From Buxus sempervirens (lineage: Eukaryota > Streptophyta > Magnoliopsida > Buxales > Buxaceae), in the NCBI GenBank assembly GCA_947561395.2, contig OX387191.1, positions 39,387,439 to 39,451,438 on the forward strand: 64,000 bases of DNA, in the 5' to 3' direction. The translations under genes were made by a program, and so were the position numbers. This document shows, piece by piece, positions 47,621 through 59,398 of the stretch. Below the pieces are notes generated by a model. It was not told the DNA's origin, searched no databases, and worked only from the letters and a program-made list of their open reading frames with translations. The stretch's first letter is position 1. Each line of letters starts with the position of its first letter.

Positions 47621-49962
47621 CTACATGGAATTGAAGTAAAACAAGAGAGGGATTGGGATCATTAGCCAAAAGAAATATCACACAACAAAAGTTATGTGAC
47701 ATACATCATTTCAATCCGAGCATCTTATGGCCTAAACCATAAAATTACTAGAATTGGTATGTCAGGCGACAAGTAAATCCGGATCTTAATTAACAATTTA
47801 GATAATAAGTTTGAATCCACTCATCTATGGACACTACCAATCATCTGATCCCAACAGATAATCCACGCTCCTCAAATATATCAGGGTGCATCAAATCAAA
47901 TAATGGTAGTGGAAGACTTAACAAGATAACTATCTCAAAATCATAGTATCGAAATGTACAAGCTTTGAATGAAACACTATTAAATACAATAAATGAGAAT
48001 GACAACAACTATCTTTAAATCTGGATCTATCCGAAACCAACTGCCAATACTCTGTAATCTGCATAGTCTTTATAATTAAATTAAATGAGATCCAAGATCC
48101 TAGTAAACCATCATTTATATAACTTAAATTTACAATGCATCATAACATAAAAACCATGATACCTCACAAATCAATGTGGGCAAGTGAGAGAAACATATAC
48201 CTCATTAAATAATGTAAACCACAACAAGGTTAGAACACTTACAATAATCATCAACTGGAATGTAGAAATCAATTCATAACTTAATATCGTTTTAATTTGA
48301 TTAATCCGATAAACCATTCATATAATATTTCAAGACTAAATAATGTATTGTCTAGCTGAAACTATAGCCATCGGCTAGGATTACAAATATGATAGTTAGG
48401 TTGGGATGTACAGCCCTTGGATCCAAGATCACCACACTCACACAATTTTCGGGTAAGTCCCCTTCTACCGGGAAATACCAATCACATCGCTTACACTGCT
48501 AGGAGGAATCACATATCTCGACTAACTCTCATCACAAAACAAATTAAAACATGCTGGGAGGAATCCTCAACTCAACCAGCTTCGTCGCTACAACATGCCG
48601 GGAGGAATCCTCAAAGAGGATGTTCCGAAGAAAGATAGAGAATAGAGACAAAAAAAAGGAAAAAGAAAAACAGGATTGGATCAATTTTGGCAGTTGTCGA
48701 ACCTGAATACGAAGAATAAGAAAAGGTGCAAGCAGCTGTTCTTTGACCTAACATTCCTTCCTTTTGACTCTTTTTAAAAAAAATAACAATAAAAAAATAA
48801 ATAAAGGCATGTGTTCGGCCATTGCCAAACACAGCAACCATGGGTTGTTTGTGTACGCCAACCACTTGCCAATAATGGAGCACATGGCAGTAATAGAAAA
48901 TGCCTGATAAAAAGTGGTAGGCAACAAAAGTGGTTTCATTCTATTTTATTTTTTTATTTTTTCATCACTTAAGTTTAATTTCTTTTTCTTATTTGGGTCT
49001 TTTTGTTTTAGAACTTTTGTGATAAATTGCATTTGCAACTTATTTAAAATTTAGGTTTAATTTCTTCTCTTATTTGGATCTCTTAGCTTTAGAATTTTTG
49101 TGATATATTGCATGTGCAACTCATTTAAAATTTAAGTTTAACTTCTTTTATTTAGATATCTTTGTTTTGGAATTTTTTTGATATATTTTGCATGTACAAT
49201 TTTAGAATTTTCTCATTTTGCTTAATATTCTTTTATGTATGTAGCGTAGTGATTTCCCAACCCCTTTGAAACCCATACACATGTAAAGTGATAAAAAAAG
49301 AGAGAGAAAAGATTAAAAAGAAAGAAAGAAAGAAAAGAAATGAAAAAGACGAAATATGTTAGCTGTCTAAATGTAAAACCAAATTCATAGATGGGAACCT
49401 ACAGTGTAGGATGAATCGGAGTGTTTTCGGACTTTCCTGGGTCATAATCGGGTAACTTAGCCGGACTCTGGTTTAGACCAGATTAGTCCCAATGACTGCT
49501 TACACCGTTAAATCAATAAGCGACGGTGACTCCAAATTCAAATTGAACTGGCTAAGGGCATCAAAACAAAAGTTGAAAAATACAAGCAGATCGAGTTGAC
49601 CCAGGCAAAAAACACTCATTTATGTGACCCACGATTCGGAGGGGGTGCGCATAGGTTGGGTGGTGGGCGATGGTGGGTGGCGATGGTTGTAGGGTAGTAA
49701 GGGTGGTGGTGGTGGTGGGTGGTGGTAGGAGTGGTGGTGGTGGAGGGGGTGGTTAGGTGGTGTGTTTAGTGGTAAGTGATAGTGAATTTTCTTTTCTTTC
49801 AAAATCTCTACCTTTTTGGAGAGAATTTTTTATTTTGGGGACAAAGAGGAAGAGAAAATCTGGGGAGAATCTCACTTTCCTTGGTTCTACCAAATGAGAG
49901 AAGGAAATTTTTGCATTTTCTTTTCTTTTCTTCCCAAATCCAGGGTTCCAAACATATCCTTA

Positions 49963-50900
49963 GTAATAAAATCTGAAGAAAATAGGAGTTCTAATTATTG
50001 AAAATCCATATTTATTTATATGAGATTATTGTAATTATCAATAAATAACCAAAAATCTAATTGATAATAAATTATTTAAATAATTAATTAATAACATAGA
50101 GGATATTTGTTTTACTAATAAAATTCTAAGAAAATAGGAATTCTAATTACAAAGGTTTTCACTTTGAAATTTTCATTAATAAAATTCTAAGGAAATAGGA
50201 ATTATAATTTCAAATGTATTTTTTTCAAAACGAGAAAAACAAAAAGAATTCTATTTATGATGTGATTTCATTAGGAGTATGATTGGAAACTTGAATTCTT
50301 CTCCAACAATAATAAAATCTCATCCTTGCCTCAGCAAATGAACTCTTTTCTCTATTTTTATTTTTTTCTTTTAACATAATTATAACTTTTTCGTTTTTTC
50401 TTCCTTAATCTTTCAATTAAACATGCTTTCCTCTTCCTTCATTTAGGTATTTTCTTTCCCGACTGTTCAATTTTATTAAAGTATGTAAAATATTTCATTT
50501 TATTGAATTTCAAGGAGTCAAGCACAATAATGTATCATTGAAAGAAATACATGATTATTTTACATTTGTGTAAGAAATACATGATTGAAATTTGTGTATG
50601 AAGAACTGCCAACATCTGTGGTCTTTGCTTGGTTGGACTCTCTAGTTTGATGTGACTCTCCAATTTTATGGGACTCACTTCTACTTGCTCATGGAAATTT
50701 GAGTCAATCAAATATGTACTAAAGTTAAAAATTGATGGTTAAATAGGAAATTTTTTTATGTACTCTATCCTCTTGGCAATTTGGGCCATTCTAATTTGTG
50801 CAAAAGTTTAAACCTGATGATTGAAATTGATCTTTCCAAATCTTGCCTTTTGAAGGATATATGAATTTCAAACTACTTACTAACAAAATTGGTGGTTAGA
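49963..50900. other. AT-rich sequence, no gene
   Basis: Continues the old repeat background of 44955-45877. Nothing else can be supported. Confidence 0.4.
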
Positions 50901-51080
50901 TCAAGGTTCGCGGTACCGGTACCAGACCGGACCGGTTGTACCAGCCGGTTCGGTATCGGAATCGGCTGATACATGCCTAAAAAGCATGAACTCGGCCTTG
51001 TGAAATTATACCGGCCGATCCACGATTAGACTGGACAGTATGTCGTTGTACCGGCTAGTCCAAGGTCGGTCCATGCATAA
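50901..51080. repeat. GGTACCGG-rich block, possible MITE end
   Basis: AAGGTTCGCGGTACCGGTACC followed by repeated ACCGG, CCGGT and CCGGCC strings in both orientations. Many hAT or Mutator MITEs start like this, but no matching terminus was found nearby. Confidence 0.35.
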
Positions 51081-51489
51081 AATGTTAAAAAAATTGTGAA
51101 AAAATTAGCAAATAAGGGTTTTATATGCTATATCATGGTTATCACCTATAAATAATCAATACAAATGCTGGTAATTGATATGAAACCTATAAATTAATTG
51201 ATATAAATACATAGCATATCACCTGTAATTCTGTAAATTTTATTGATATGATAAATAGCATGAAAAAAATAGGATGAAATATATAACATGCAAATATAGT
51301 CCAATGGGTTACAGTCTGAATACAATGTCATACAATAAATATCACAACACTAGCAAGTGTCAACTCTCAAGCAATCAGTGCCAGCCTCTCCACCAGCTGT
51401 GTCTTGTGTCCCGTGTCTCTCTCTCCGCCCGACGTGTCATCCTAATGATCTCTCTGATGATAAGAATAGTGTACTGGGTCTGCAAAGCT

Positions 51490-51756
51490 CTAATCTGGGA
51501 AGAAGAAAGAGATGAACTCCTCCTCGAATGGAGCTGCCGTGTCAACTGACTCATCATAAGGATGATATCCGGATGTCCGGTATACACCACTGCTACTAGA
51601 GTAGGCATCGTCATAATCTGGATAGTGTGTACTGCCGCTGCTCGATTCTGTTGGCCACTGTGGGTATGGATACTGATGATAAGGCTGGGGGTATGGATAC
51701 TGAGGATAAGACAAGTGTTGAGGATAACCATAGGAAGAATATGACGAACCCTGAGG
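51490..51756 (-). pseudogene. Pro/Tyr/Ser-rich open frame, unrecognised
   Basis: The minus strand reads YPQHLSYPQYPYPQPYHQYP, then PQWPTESSSGSTHYPDYDDA and YSSSSGVYRTSGYHPYDESV, ending EEEFISFFFPD and a stop at 51490-51492. Low-complexity tails of this kind occur at the C-terminus of some plant BED/hAT-derived proteins, but I cannot confirm that. The upstream part is cut off by the element end at 51764. Confidence 0.35.
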
Positions 51757-51763
51757 CTGGGGG

Positions 51764-51990
51764 TAGAGGTGTAAACGGGTTGGATTCGGACTGGATCTAG
51801 TAGAATCTGAATTCGAATCCGATTACTTATTAGGATACCCATATTCTATTAGATATCTGATGGATATTGCTTTTATCATATTGAATCCGAATCTGATTAA
51901 AGTTTTGATATCCGTATTCGAATCCTATTAGTATTCGAACTGATTAACTATTTGAATCCAATAAATGATCCGAAAATCTGACTAAATCAA
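51764..51990. mobile_element. hAT-like non-autonomous element, one end only
   Basis: TAGAGGTGTAAACGGGTTGG is a typical hAT-MITE terminus. The interior is rich in GTATTCGAATCC and GAATCCGAATC strings, as in the element at 42434-43271. No right end or target duplication found, so it is truncated near the POR fragment. Confidence 0.5.
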
Positions 51991-52030
51991 CTTTTTTTTT
52001 TCTCTATAAATGTATTTTGCTTACATAGCT

Positions 52031-52479
52031 TTACAAATTGATCAAACCAACAAGCTTTTTGCTAATTTCCCACCCCTTTCTAGCCTTCTCAATGGCATTT
52101 CTGAAGAATAAGTTGGGCCTGATAATCCATAAGATCTAACGGCTCCATCTTTCACTTGCAACTTAATTAAAATAGCATTCCAGTTATAATATCAGTATCC
52201 TTACACATCAGCTGGAGCTTCCAACATGTGCCTGCCATCCAAAAATAGGCACTCAAAAGGTCCCAAGTAAGATCCACTTCTTAGTTCTTAGCAACTTGCT
52301 AACGTGATCCCTGTCTCCTCATGGAAACGCCTGTGGAACTCCTGCATGGTTAGCATGTTGTCCTTGCTGTCCTTGTAAGCCTTGGCCCCATCAAAGTCTC
52401 CCCCATCAACCATGGCCGAACTGTTCTGTCCATTCAATCCTCCTGCAAATCCTCTCAGGTGTCCAAGGTTTGCCTTTGC
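52031..52479 (-). pseudogene. POR: NADPH-protochlorophyllide oxidoreductase fragment
   Basis: POR reduces protochlorophyllide in light-dependent chlorophyll synthesis in plastids. On the minus strand 52479-52289 encodes [16 protein letters not shown], the catalytic Tyr-Lys segment as AKAYKDSK, then [18 protein letters not shown], and then loses homology and meets a stop. A deletion removed residues between KDSK and NMLTM. Farther on, 52106-52031 encodes the C-terminal end (KARKGWEIS.KLVGL) and a stop. Between them the region expected to hold the rest of the last exon is scrambled. It is a decayed fragment lacking the N-terminal NADPH-binding half. Confidence 0.85.
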
Positions 52480-53550
52480 TGTCCACCCCGAATATAAAAA
52501 ACAACAAACAACCTAGAATTAAAAGCAACACCAAAACACCCACTACTAAGTTATAAGCAATTTAACAAATACACTAACAACAAAAAAATTTCCTAGACGC
52601 TGCTATTCAACTAAATATATGATTACCTGTCTTTGCTTAGAACTTGAAATACTTAAAGTGTTGGGGAAAACATCTGTTACACCATATATGGGTCTTTGCT
52701 TATGCCAGAAAACTGTGAGGGAAAACAAATAAGACTCAGAAAATTATGCGCAAGACATTTCAAGCAAAAGCATAAAACATCGTAAGGACTAAGTTCTAAG
52801 GAATCTTAATTATGCCGAAGGGAAAAAAAAATCCCTAGTAAACAAAACCGGCAAACTAGAGATAAAATCCTTGATTATAAACTTTTAGAAATCGCAAACC
52901 TTAACACGTGAGCATCATCACAATCAGGCCAAACCCCAACCAACAGCATCCCAAAAGGTGGAAGAGAAGAGATCAACACGAGTTCATGCTGTTAGTAACT
53001 GTAACATGTGAGCATTCATAAGAGTCCTAATATAATTGGGCTGGAGAAACTTTGATGCTTTATCGTGCTAGAACACCACAAATGATTGGCTACAATGTGA
53101 AAGCGTCATACACCTATACACCTCAAAAGAAGGGAAATGTACACCACGACCTGCATTGTCCATTGATAATGCCAACAAATTTCTGTTTCTAGAGAAAAGA
53201 TGAAAGATGTAAATGAGATAATCTTCAAATTGAAAAAACAGCAAAGTACCTTGTGCTCTATCCATGGGGCACGTGATCAGTTGGGTACAAATTGGCTGCA
53301 AAAGAGCTTGGTAACAAGTAAATCAAATACCATGTGAGGTACAACATGATTTATGTGAAAGAATAAAATTTAAATCCTCAAAGATGGAATAGCATGCATT
53401 ATATAAATAAAAAGTCCACACATCACAAGCTATGAAAGAGATATAACATCCAGAAAACTAAATAAAACATCCAACAAACACAATGAAAGAAAGCAAAATA
53501 TAACATCTAGAAAGTAAAGCATCTGAAATAAGTCCACACATCACAAGCTG
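52480..53550. other. AT-rich sequence, no recognised gene
   Basis: Short direct repeats (AGTCCACACATCACAAGCT at about 53411 and 53531; CTGCATTGTCCATTGAT-like strings) link it to the repeat at 53551. Nothing else seen. Confidence 0.35.
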
Positions 53551-53832
53551 CAACCTCAACCTGCACTGTCCATTGATTCACGCAAATCTGAAATTCAATA
53601 CAGAAAGAAGGAATAAATTAAACGAAAGGGATACAAACTAAATCATATTATAACAAAAAAGATATACAATTGAACTTACTCTTCTTCTTTGCAACCTCAA
53701 CTTGCAATGTCCATTGATTCATCCAAATCTGAAAAAGAATATAGAAAGAAGAAATAAATAAAACGAAAGGGATACAAACTAAATCATATTATAACAAACA
53801 AAATATACTATTGAACTTACTCTTCTTCTTTG
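53551..53832. repeat. Two tandem copies of a 141-bp unit
   Basis: Copies start at 53551 and 53692 (CAACCTCAAC, CTGTCCATTGATTCA or ATGTCCATTGATTCA) and both end GAACTTACTCTTCTTCTTTG. The second runs into the hAT transposase 3' end. Confidence 0.85.
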
Positions 53833-56003
53833 GAGCTTCCAACCAGTCATGTGTGCATATCAAGGCCTCCACTATCTCCGGAGTCAAAGAACTACGAGAT
53901 TGATTTATAACCCGACCTCCAGCACTAAACGCAAATACTGAAGCAACAGTAGAAATCGGAATCGCCAAGATATCACGAGCCATTCGTGCAAGTGTTGGAA
54001 ATTTAGGACTATTGACATGCCACCAGTTTAAAATATTAAATTCTTGATTCTGAGGAAATATTGTTTCTTGCAAGTATCTATCAAGTTCTGATTTTTCCAT
54101 GGCATGAACATTAGCACTCCATACATTCATATACCAAGTATCAAACCCCTTTAGATTGTCATTAGAAACAATATCAGATGATTGCTTGGAGCTGTTGCAG
54201 CTATTATCACCCCAATATCAAACCCCTTTAGATTGTCATTAGAAACAATATCAGATGATTGCTTGGAGCTGTTGCAGCTATTATCACCCCAATATCAAAC
54301 CCCTTTAGATTGTCATTAGAAACAATATCAGATGATTGCTTGCAGCTGTTGCAGCTATTATCACCCCTTTAGATTGTCATTAGAAACAATATCAGATGCT
54401 TGGAGCTGTTGCAGCTATTAGAAACAACAGTACTGTGTTGAAGACAACCCCAAAGAAGTACCATCATACTCAGTGTAAAGATCTACAAGAGCAGTATGAA
54501 TCCTCATAATCTGTGCTGTTGCCATAATTCCATAAATCTCACCAAAAAAATATTCCACCAATGCCAATTTAAATCTCGGGTCAAGAACAGTAGCAATTGC
54601 CAAAACCAAGCTACAACAATTCCAATATTTATCATATTTGGCTTTCATTTTATCTACCATGTCACGAATGCAATCATGTTCGCTTTGCACCATTTTACCC
54701 AAGTGTATATGAATGTTACAAATATCAAGAAAAAACAAGTTAGCAGTTGGATACTTGTAACCTGAAAAAGTGCAAGTAACATCATAGAAAACTTTCAAGA
54801 ATTGGCAAATAACCACAGCTCTATCCTGTTCTTCTTTGGATGGATTCACATTGAACTCTCAGTCTATTTGCTCTAAACGAGCAAATGCCTCTCTCAACTC
54901 TAGTGCTCTTTCAAGCATGAGGAATGTGGAATTCCATCTGGTCTTCACATCAATAATGATACCTTTCTTTCCAAACAACTTCACTTGATTCATTGCTTTT
55001 TTAAGTTTTTGCTTCTTTTGAGGTGTTTGTCTAACATATCGAACACTGTTTCTAATATTCTTGATGATCCCCTTTATTTCACGCAACCCATCTTGGACAA
55101 TGAGATTAATAATGTCCGCACTACAACGCACATGAAATAAATCCCCACCTAAAGGAAGCAAACTTTGATCCCCAAGCCATCCTCCCAACACTCTTACCGT
55201 GGCATCATTTGTGCTAACATTATCAACTTTTATACAAAATAATTTCTTGTCAATATTCCACTCCAGAATTATATTTCTAATTAGTTTAACAAGAGTTTCT
55301 GCATCATGTGGACACTCTTGAGATGTATAACTAAGAATTTTCTTTTTCATCTCCTATTGATCATTTATAAAGTCTACTGTAAGTCTGTAAAACAACAATA
55401 CCCAATATTTTGCTCATCAGATGTCCACAAATCAGTTAAGCTAATTTGAGAAGAAAGTTGATCACAGCAATCATATAACTTCTTCTCTTCCTTGTGCACC
55501 AAAAGAATGTCAGCTCTAACTGTATTTCGTGAGATAAGCTTAAACATTGGCTGCAAGTTGTTTACAAATATTTCAAAAAACTCATGTTCAACAATATTGA
55601 AAGCATACTCATGCTTAATGATCATTCGTGCCATGTCAAACCGACTCCTTTCTTGATTGAACTTAAAGCTCTTAATACTAGCTGAATTTCCCTTGTTCTT
55701 GGTGATTGACAACAACGGTTGACACACATCTCCATGTTTCTTCCTAGGAAATCTACTCAAATGATTTTTCAAATGGGTGGTCCTGCTATTGCTTGCCCCG
55801 GAAAAACTCCTTTTGCAATGTTTACATATAGCAATATCATCCCCACTTTCTCCTACAACCTTATTAAAATCATCCCACACTTTGGATGTTAATTTCCTAG
55901 GCCACTTTAAATTCATGGAAGCTGACAACTCGACATCCACCATTTCATCTTCAATAATTAAATTTTCAGACATCTTAGCCAATTCCTTCCTTAACACAAA
56001 CAA
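53789..56003 (-). pseudogene. hAT transposase, Ac-like, decayed
   Basis: Read from 56003 down. A BED zinc finger (KVWDDFNKVV; CKHCKRSF; HLKNHLSRF) within about 55720-55890. The transposase core with DLWTSDEQNIGY and, after a frame break near 55375, the segment HDAETLVKLIRNIILEWN and FCIKVDNVSTNDATV, and KTRWNSTFLMLERALEL (54940-54900). A TGA at 54859-54861, then YDKYWN and LAIATVLDPRFKL. The hAT dimerisation domain is at 54130-53789 (LNWWHVNSPKFPTLARMARD; STVASVFAFSAGGRVI). Breaks: a frameshift, a nonsense codon, and a 77-bp repeat expansion between core and C-terminal domain. No terminal repeats were identified. Confidence 0.92.
54134..54420. repeat. 77-bp tandem expansion inside the hAT pseudogene
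   Basis: Units start at 54134 (78 bp, one extra G), 54212 and 54289 (77 bp); a shortened fourth follows. Each contains AAACCCCTTTAGATTGTC and GCTGTTGCAGCTATT. As 77 is not a multiple of three, every copy shifts the frame. Confidence 0.9.
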
Positions 56004-57854
56004 ATATAGATAAAAATAAATAAATAAATATATTAGACCATTTCAAATGAAGACCGACTCAATAATAAAAGCAACATATAATGTAAACTGGGGTTAATCA
56101 AACAAAAGGAGCTGCCATGCCACAATCCACATGCAGCATTTAATAATTATTGTGATGGTATGCATGGAAAAATAGAAAGTAATTGAAATTTCAATCATAG
56201 AAAGTAACTGAAAGCATTTAATAATTAGTTAATGAAGTCTGAATCCACAGATTTGGAAACAAAATTTCAAGTTTTCAATACATAAGAATTGAAATTCCCA
56301 AGATAAATCAATCCATAAGCTGTTGTTTGAATCCATAGATAACTTTGTTTTGCTTAGATTGAAATCCATAAAATATAAAGGCAAAAGTAACCAAGCATAC
56401 ATTGTAAGAATCGATCTGCAAAATTAATACTTATATGAGACATAACCACTGCTAGCTGTTCGTTTGCTTGTACAGAAAAATTTATGAATATGACAGGATA
56501 AGATGTATTTGCATGTTATGTAAGAGCTTAAGCGTATAGAGGATCACATCAACAAAATTTTCCACTAAATATCTACATTTGTACACATGTTTATGTGCCT
56601 ATGCATGTGTAAAGGACCTTAAACCAATTGGATGGTTGGTAAATGGATACTGGGGAGCAAGATGAGTGGCAGCCAACAATGTGAAAAATCAAAGCTAGGA
56701 GAGGTGAATTGGTGCCAGATGTGACAGAGCATTATGGTGATAATGTGCCAATAATTATGAGCCAATTCCAGCCTTAGTCTTTCATAGTTCCTTCATCCAA
56801 GATTGTGAGAAAGTTGTTACTTTCACAGTTGCTTTTGCTGAGACCTACTTCAGCTGAAGTTGAAAATGATAGGAAAAAGGCAAAGTGATGGGACAAGAGC
56901 GATTGCTAAGGATTTCCTTAAATAAAAAGAGAAACTTGACCTGCTTTTCGTCCCTTCTTTTCAAAATAATTCAAATTCAGTACTACTTTCCTTATTCTCC
57001 TTAACACTTGACCTGCTTTTCGTTCCTTCTTTTCAAAATAATTCAAATCACTACTACTACTTTAAAATAATTGAAATTCAGTAGCCCAATTCTTGGGTTC
57101 ACCTGTTTCAAAATAATTCAAATTCAATATTAATTTTTCAAAATGATTAAAATTCAGTAGCCCAATTTATCAATGGGTCGGATAAAGATCTGAATCCCAC
57201 CCGATTAAAAAAGAGACTTGACCTACTTTTTGTCCATTCTTTTCAAAATAATTCAAATTCAGTACTACTTTCCTTATTCTCCTTAACACTGGACCATGCT
57301 TTTCGTCCCTTCTTTTCAAAATAATTCAAATTTAATAGCCCAATTCTTAGCCTTATTATGCGGCCCAACCATGGTTCACCTGTTTCAAAATAATTCAAAT
57401 TCAGTATTATTTTTTCAAAATAATTCAAATTTAGTAGCCAATTGTATTAGGTAACCCAAGTTGCCGAACTACGTTTTTTTTTTCTGTACAAAATTACTCT
57501 TAGTTAAACTTTTTAGAAATAATTTAAATTCAGTATTTAAATGTTTAACAATTTAGAAATAGTAATTGAAAATTGGTTTTCTGTATTACTTTTTCAAAAT
57601 AATTCAAATTCAATAGTCTAATTCTTTTAACCCCATGTGACTAATATTTTTTTCCAAATTAATGACAGATATTGTAGCTGTTGTTTTGAATGTATCAACA
57701 GAAATAAAAGTAAAAAGGAGGGATCAAAATGATGCAAGTTTAAAAGAAATAACAGTTGTCGATACATAGTATGTTTATAGTTGTTTAACATTGTAACTTG
57801 TTTGTTTTATTATCAATTCTTATTTTTTACTTATCTCTCATATATTACAACAGC
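56004..57854. repeat. AT-rich region with degenerate TCAAAATAATTCAAATTCAG repeats
   Basis: Between about 56958 and 57615 the string TTCAAAATAATTCAAATTCA or a close variant occurs about 11 times, often followed by GTAGCCCAATT. A longer unit (CTTGACCTGCTTTTCGTCCC to CTTATTCTCCTTAACAC) occurs three times (about 56936, 57008, 57222). The left part (56004-56930) holds no gene I can support. Confidence 0.7.
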
Positions 57855-58387
57855 TGTCAACCTACAATCCTATCAGCATGGGGATAATTTGTAGATAATG
57901 AATGCAAAGCTTTGGCGGAACTAATCAAGTTCAAGCCAATCATTATTGCAACATCTTTGTTCATTAAAGATTACAAAGGTAATTCTACATATTGTAATTT
58001 TAATAAATTAAATTTTCTTAACTTTCATCAATTAATACATTATATTTCTTTACAGGAAAGCAACTATCGATTAATCCATATACACAAATCACAATTAATC
58101 CAAATGTTAAAGAAGCCAATGAATTGCATACCTGGTTTCTTCTTTTCTTTTTTCATTTATTTTATTTATATTCATAAACATGTTCTAACTATAAATGCCT
58201 AATTATTTTTATTCTTATTTATCCAGGTCTATTGCTAATGACAATCTTTTGAATGAACTACTCAACAAAGAATCAGATAAACATGCAGAAGCTTCATCAA
58301 GTTCTTCGGAGCAAAGAAAAACAACAACCATCGATAACATTCTCAATATTGGTAGCATGGTAAATTATCTTATTTTATTTTCATGCT

Positions 58388-58419
<32 letters not shown>

Positions 58420-59262
58420 AACTATAGCATATTTTCCAATTAAATTTAATCTTTATGTATTAACTAATTAATAAATAATGTTTTATAGTTCTTAAGATTC
58501 TATTCAGTTCCGCATTAATGTGTTTGACACATATTCATTTTAAAATTGTTGTGCAATTCTCTCGGTGTATTAACTTAGCGTCTTTCTGTCTAATCACTTT
58601 AGTATTATAGACATCGTTATGTTCCCTTTTCTCATTAGTAATAATTCCTCCACATAACGTATATCTATTTGCACGTAATCCACTCAATAATAATTGTAAA
58701 ACATCCTCCTCGATTGTCACTCTTTTTGAATTTTTTCTTATCTTCACTGTATTTCTTTTTCAGAGTTTCATAATTTCATAATCACATTTCAAAATACAAT
58801 TTTACTTCTTATTATTTAGATTATCGTTTACCTATTGTTTACCCATTCTATGTTGTTCATAAATTTTTTTTTTTCACTTTGCAAGTTCCGTTGGTTTTAT
58901 CTCCTCTTTTTTTTTTGTTTTTTTGGCCTGTAGTCTACGAAGCTAAAATATTTATTTCACTGAAGCAAAACTATAACTCTATGTATAACAAATAAATTTT
59001 GTTTTAATAAAAGTTTATGAAAAGATAGTTATTGTTCAATATTATTTTTGTAGTGAAGTTTTATACGAAAGACCTTTCATTTTGAAGTAATATGATTTTG
59101 AATTTCTCTTGTTTTTTCTTCTTTTCTCCTATATTTAATAACTGAAATCATTTTATTCATTATAGGGTGACAGCTTTTGGTTAACTGCATTAATTATTAA
59201 AATATTACCACAACAACAATTGTGGTACATGTCTTGTAGTAATTGCCATAGAGCAACAACCA
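57855..59262 (+). pseudogene. Replication protein A large-subunit-like gene fragment
   Basis: Exon-like blocks: to 57978 (AWG, stop, FVDNECKALAELIKFKPIII...DYKG), 58056-about 58146 (KQLSINPYTQITINPNVKEA, then NELHTWF), 58227-58359 (SIANDNLLNELLNKESDKHA...TTTIDNILNIGSM), and 59166-about 59262 (GDSFWLTALIIKILPQQQLW, YMSCSNCHRATTID). GT/AG borders fit (AAAG|GTAATT; TTTACAG|GA; CCAG|G; ATG|GTAAAT; TATAG|G). The order matches an RPA1 OB-fold, the linker, and the C-terminal OB-fold whose zinc ribbon starts CxxC. The Trp-Gly-stop break and missing second CxxC show decay. RPA binds single-stranded DNA. RPA-like genes are numerous in plants and some travel in Helitrons. Confidence 0.7.
58385..58422. 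repeat. (CA)n(TA)n microsatellite
   Basis: A CA run of about ten units followed by about eight TA units, in the intron after the third RPA-like block. Confidence 0.9.
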
Positions 59263-59398
59263 TAGATATTTCTATTACTATTATTATGAATACAATATCC
59301 TCATATTCTTTATTATCATCAGTAATGTATTCTTTGAACTTAAAGATATGTCCTATGTCAATGACTATCTATTTTTTTTTTAAATTTCCTTTACAGCA

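Larger units (their letters stand above)
46246..49651 (+). mobile_element. Tat-type solo LTR (LTR D)
   Basis: Starts TGTAAGCACCTAAATTTTGC and ends CGGAGGGGGTGCGCA, both matching LTR C. Near its 3' end it has TCGGACTTTCCTGGGTCATA and GCGACGGTGACTCC, the conserved Tat module. Length about 3.4 kb, including a hAT MITE. The 5-bp duplication is not clear because the target is low-complexity GGT repeat. No internal region, so a solo LTR. Confidence 0.75.
45878..49962. mobile_element. PIF/Harbinger-like MITE with TTA duplication, interrupted by an LTR
   Basis: Termini GGCTGTGTTTGGAACCCTGG (45881-45900) and CCAGGGTTCCAAACATATCC (49940-49959) are inverted repeats with two mismatches. TTA flanks both ends (45878-45880, 49960-49962), the target duplication of PIF/Harbinger elements. 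Without the LTR at 46246-49651 the MITE is about 670 bp. Its interior is GGT/GGTGG-rich near the insertion and AAGAAAAGAAA-rich near the ends. Confidence 0.85.

Noticed and set aside
48611..48939. Minus-strand frames of 60-90 codons in LTR D
   Set aside because: Overlapping chance frames without family motif inside a solo LTR.
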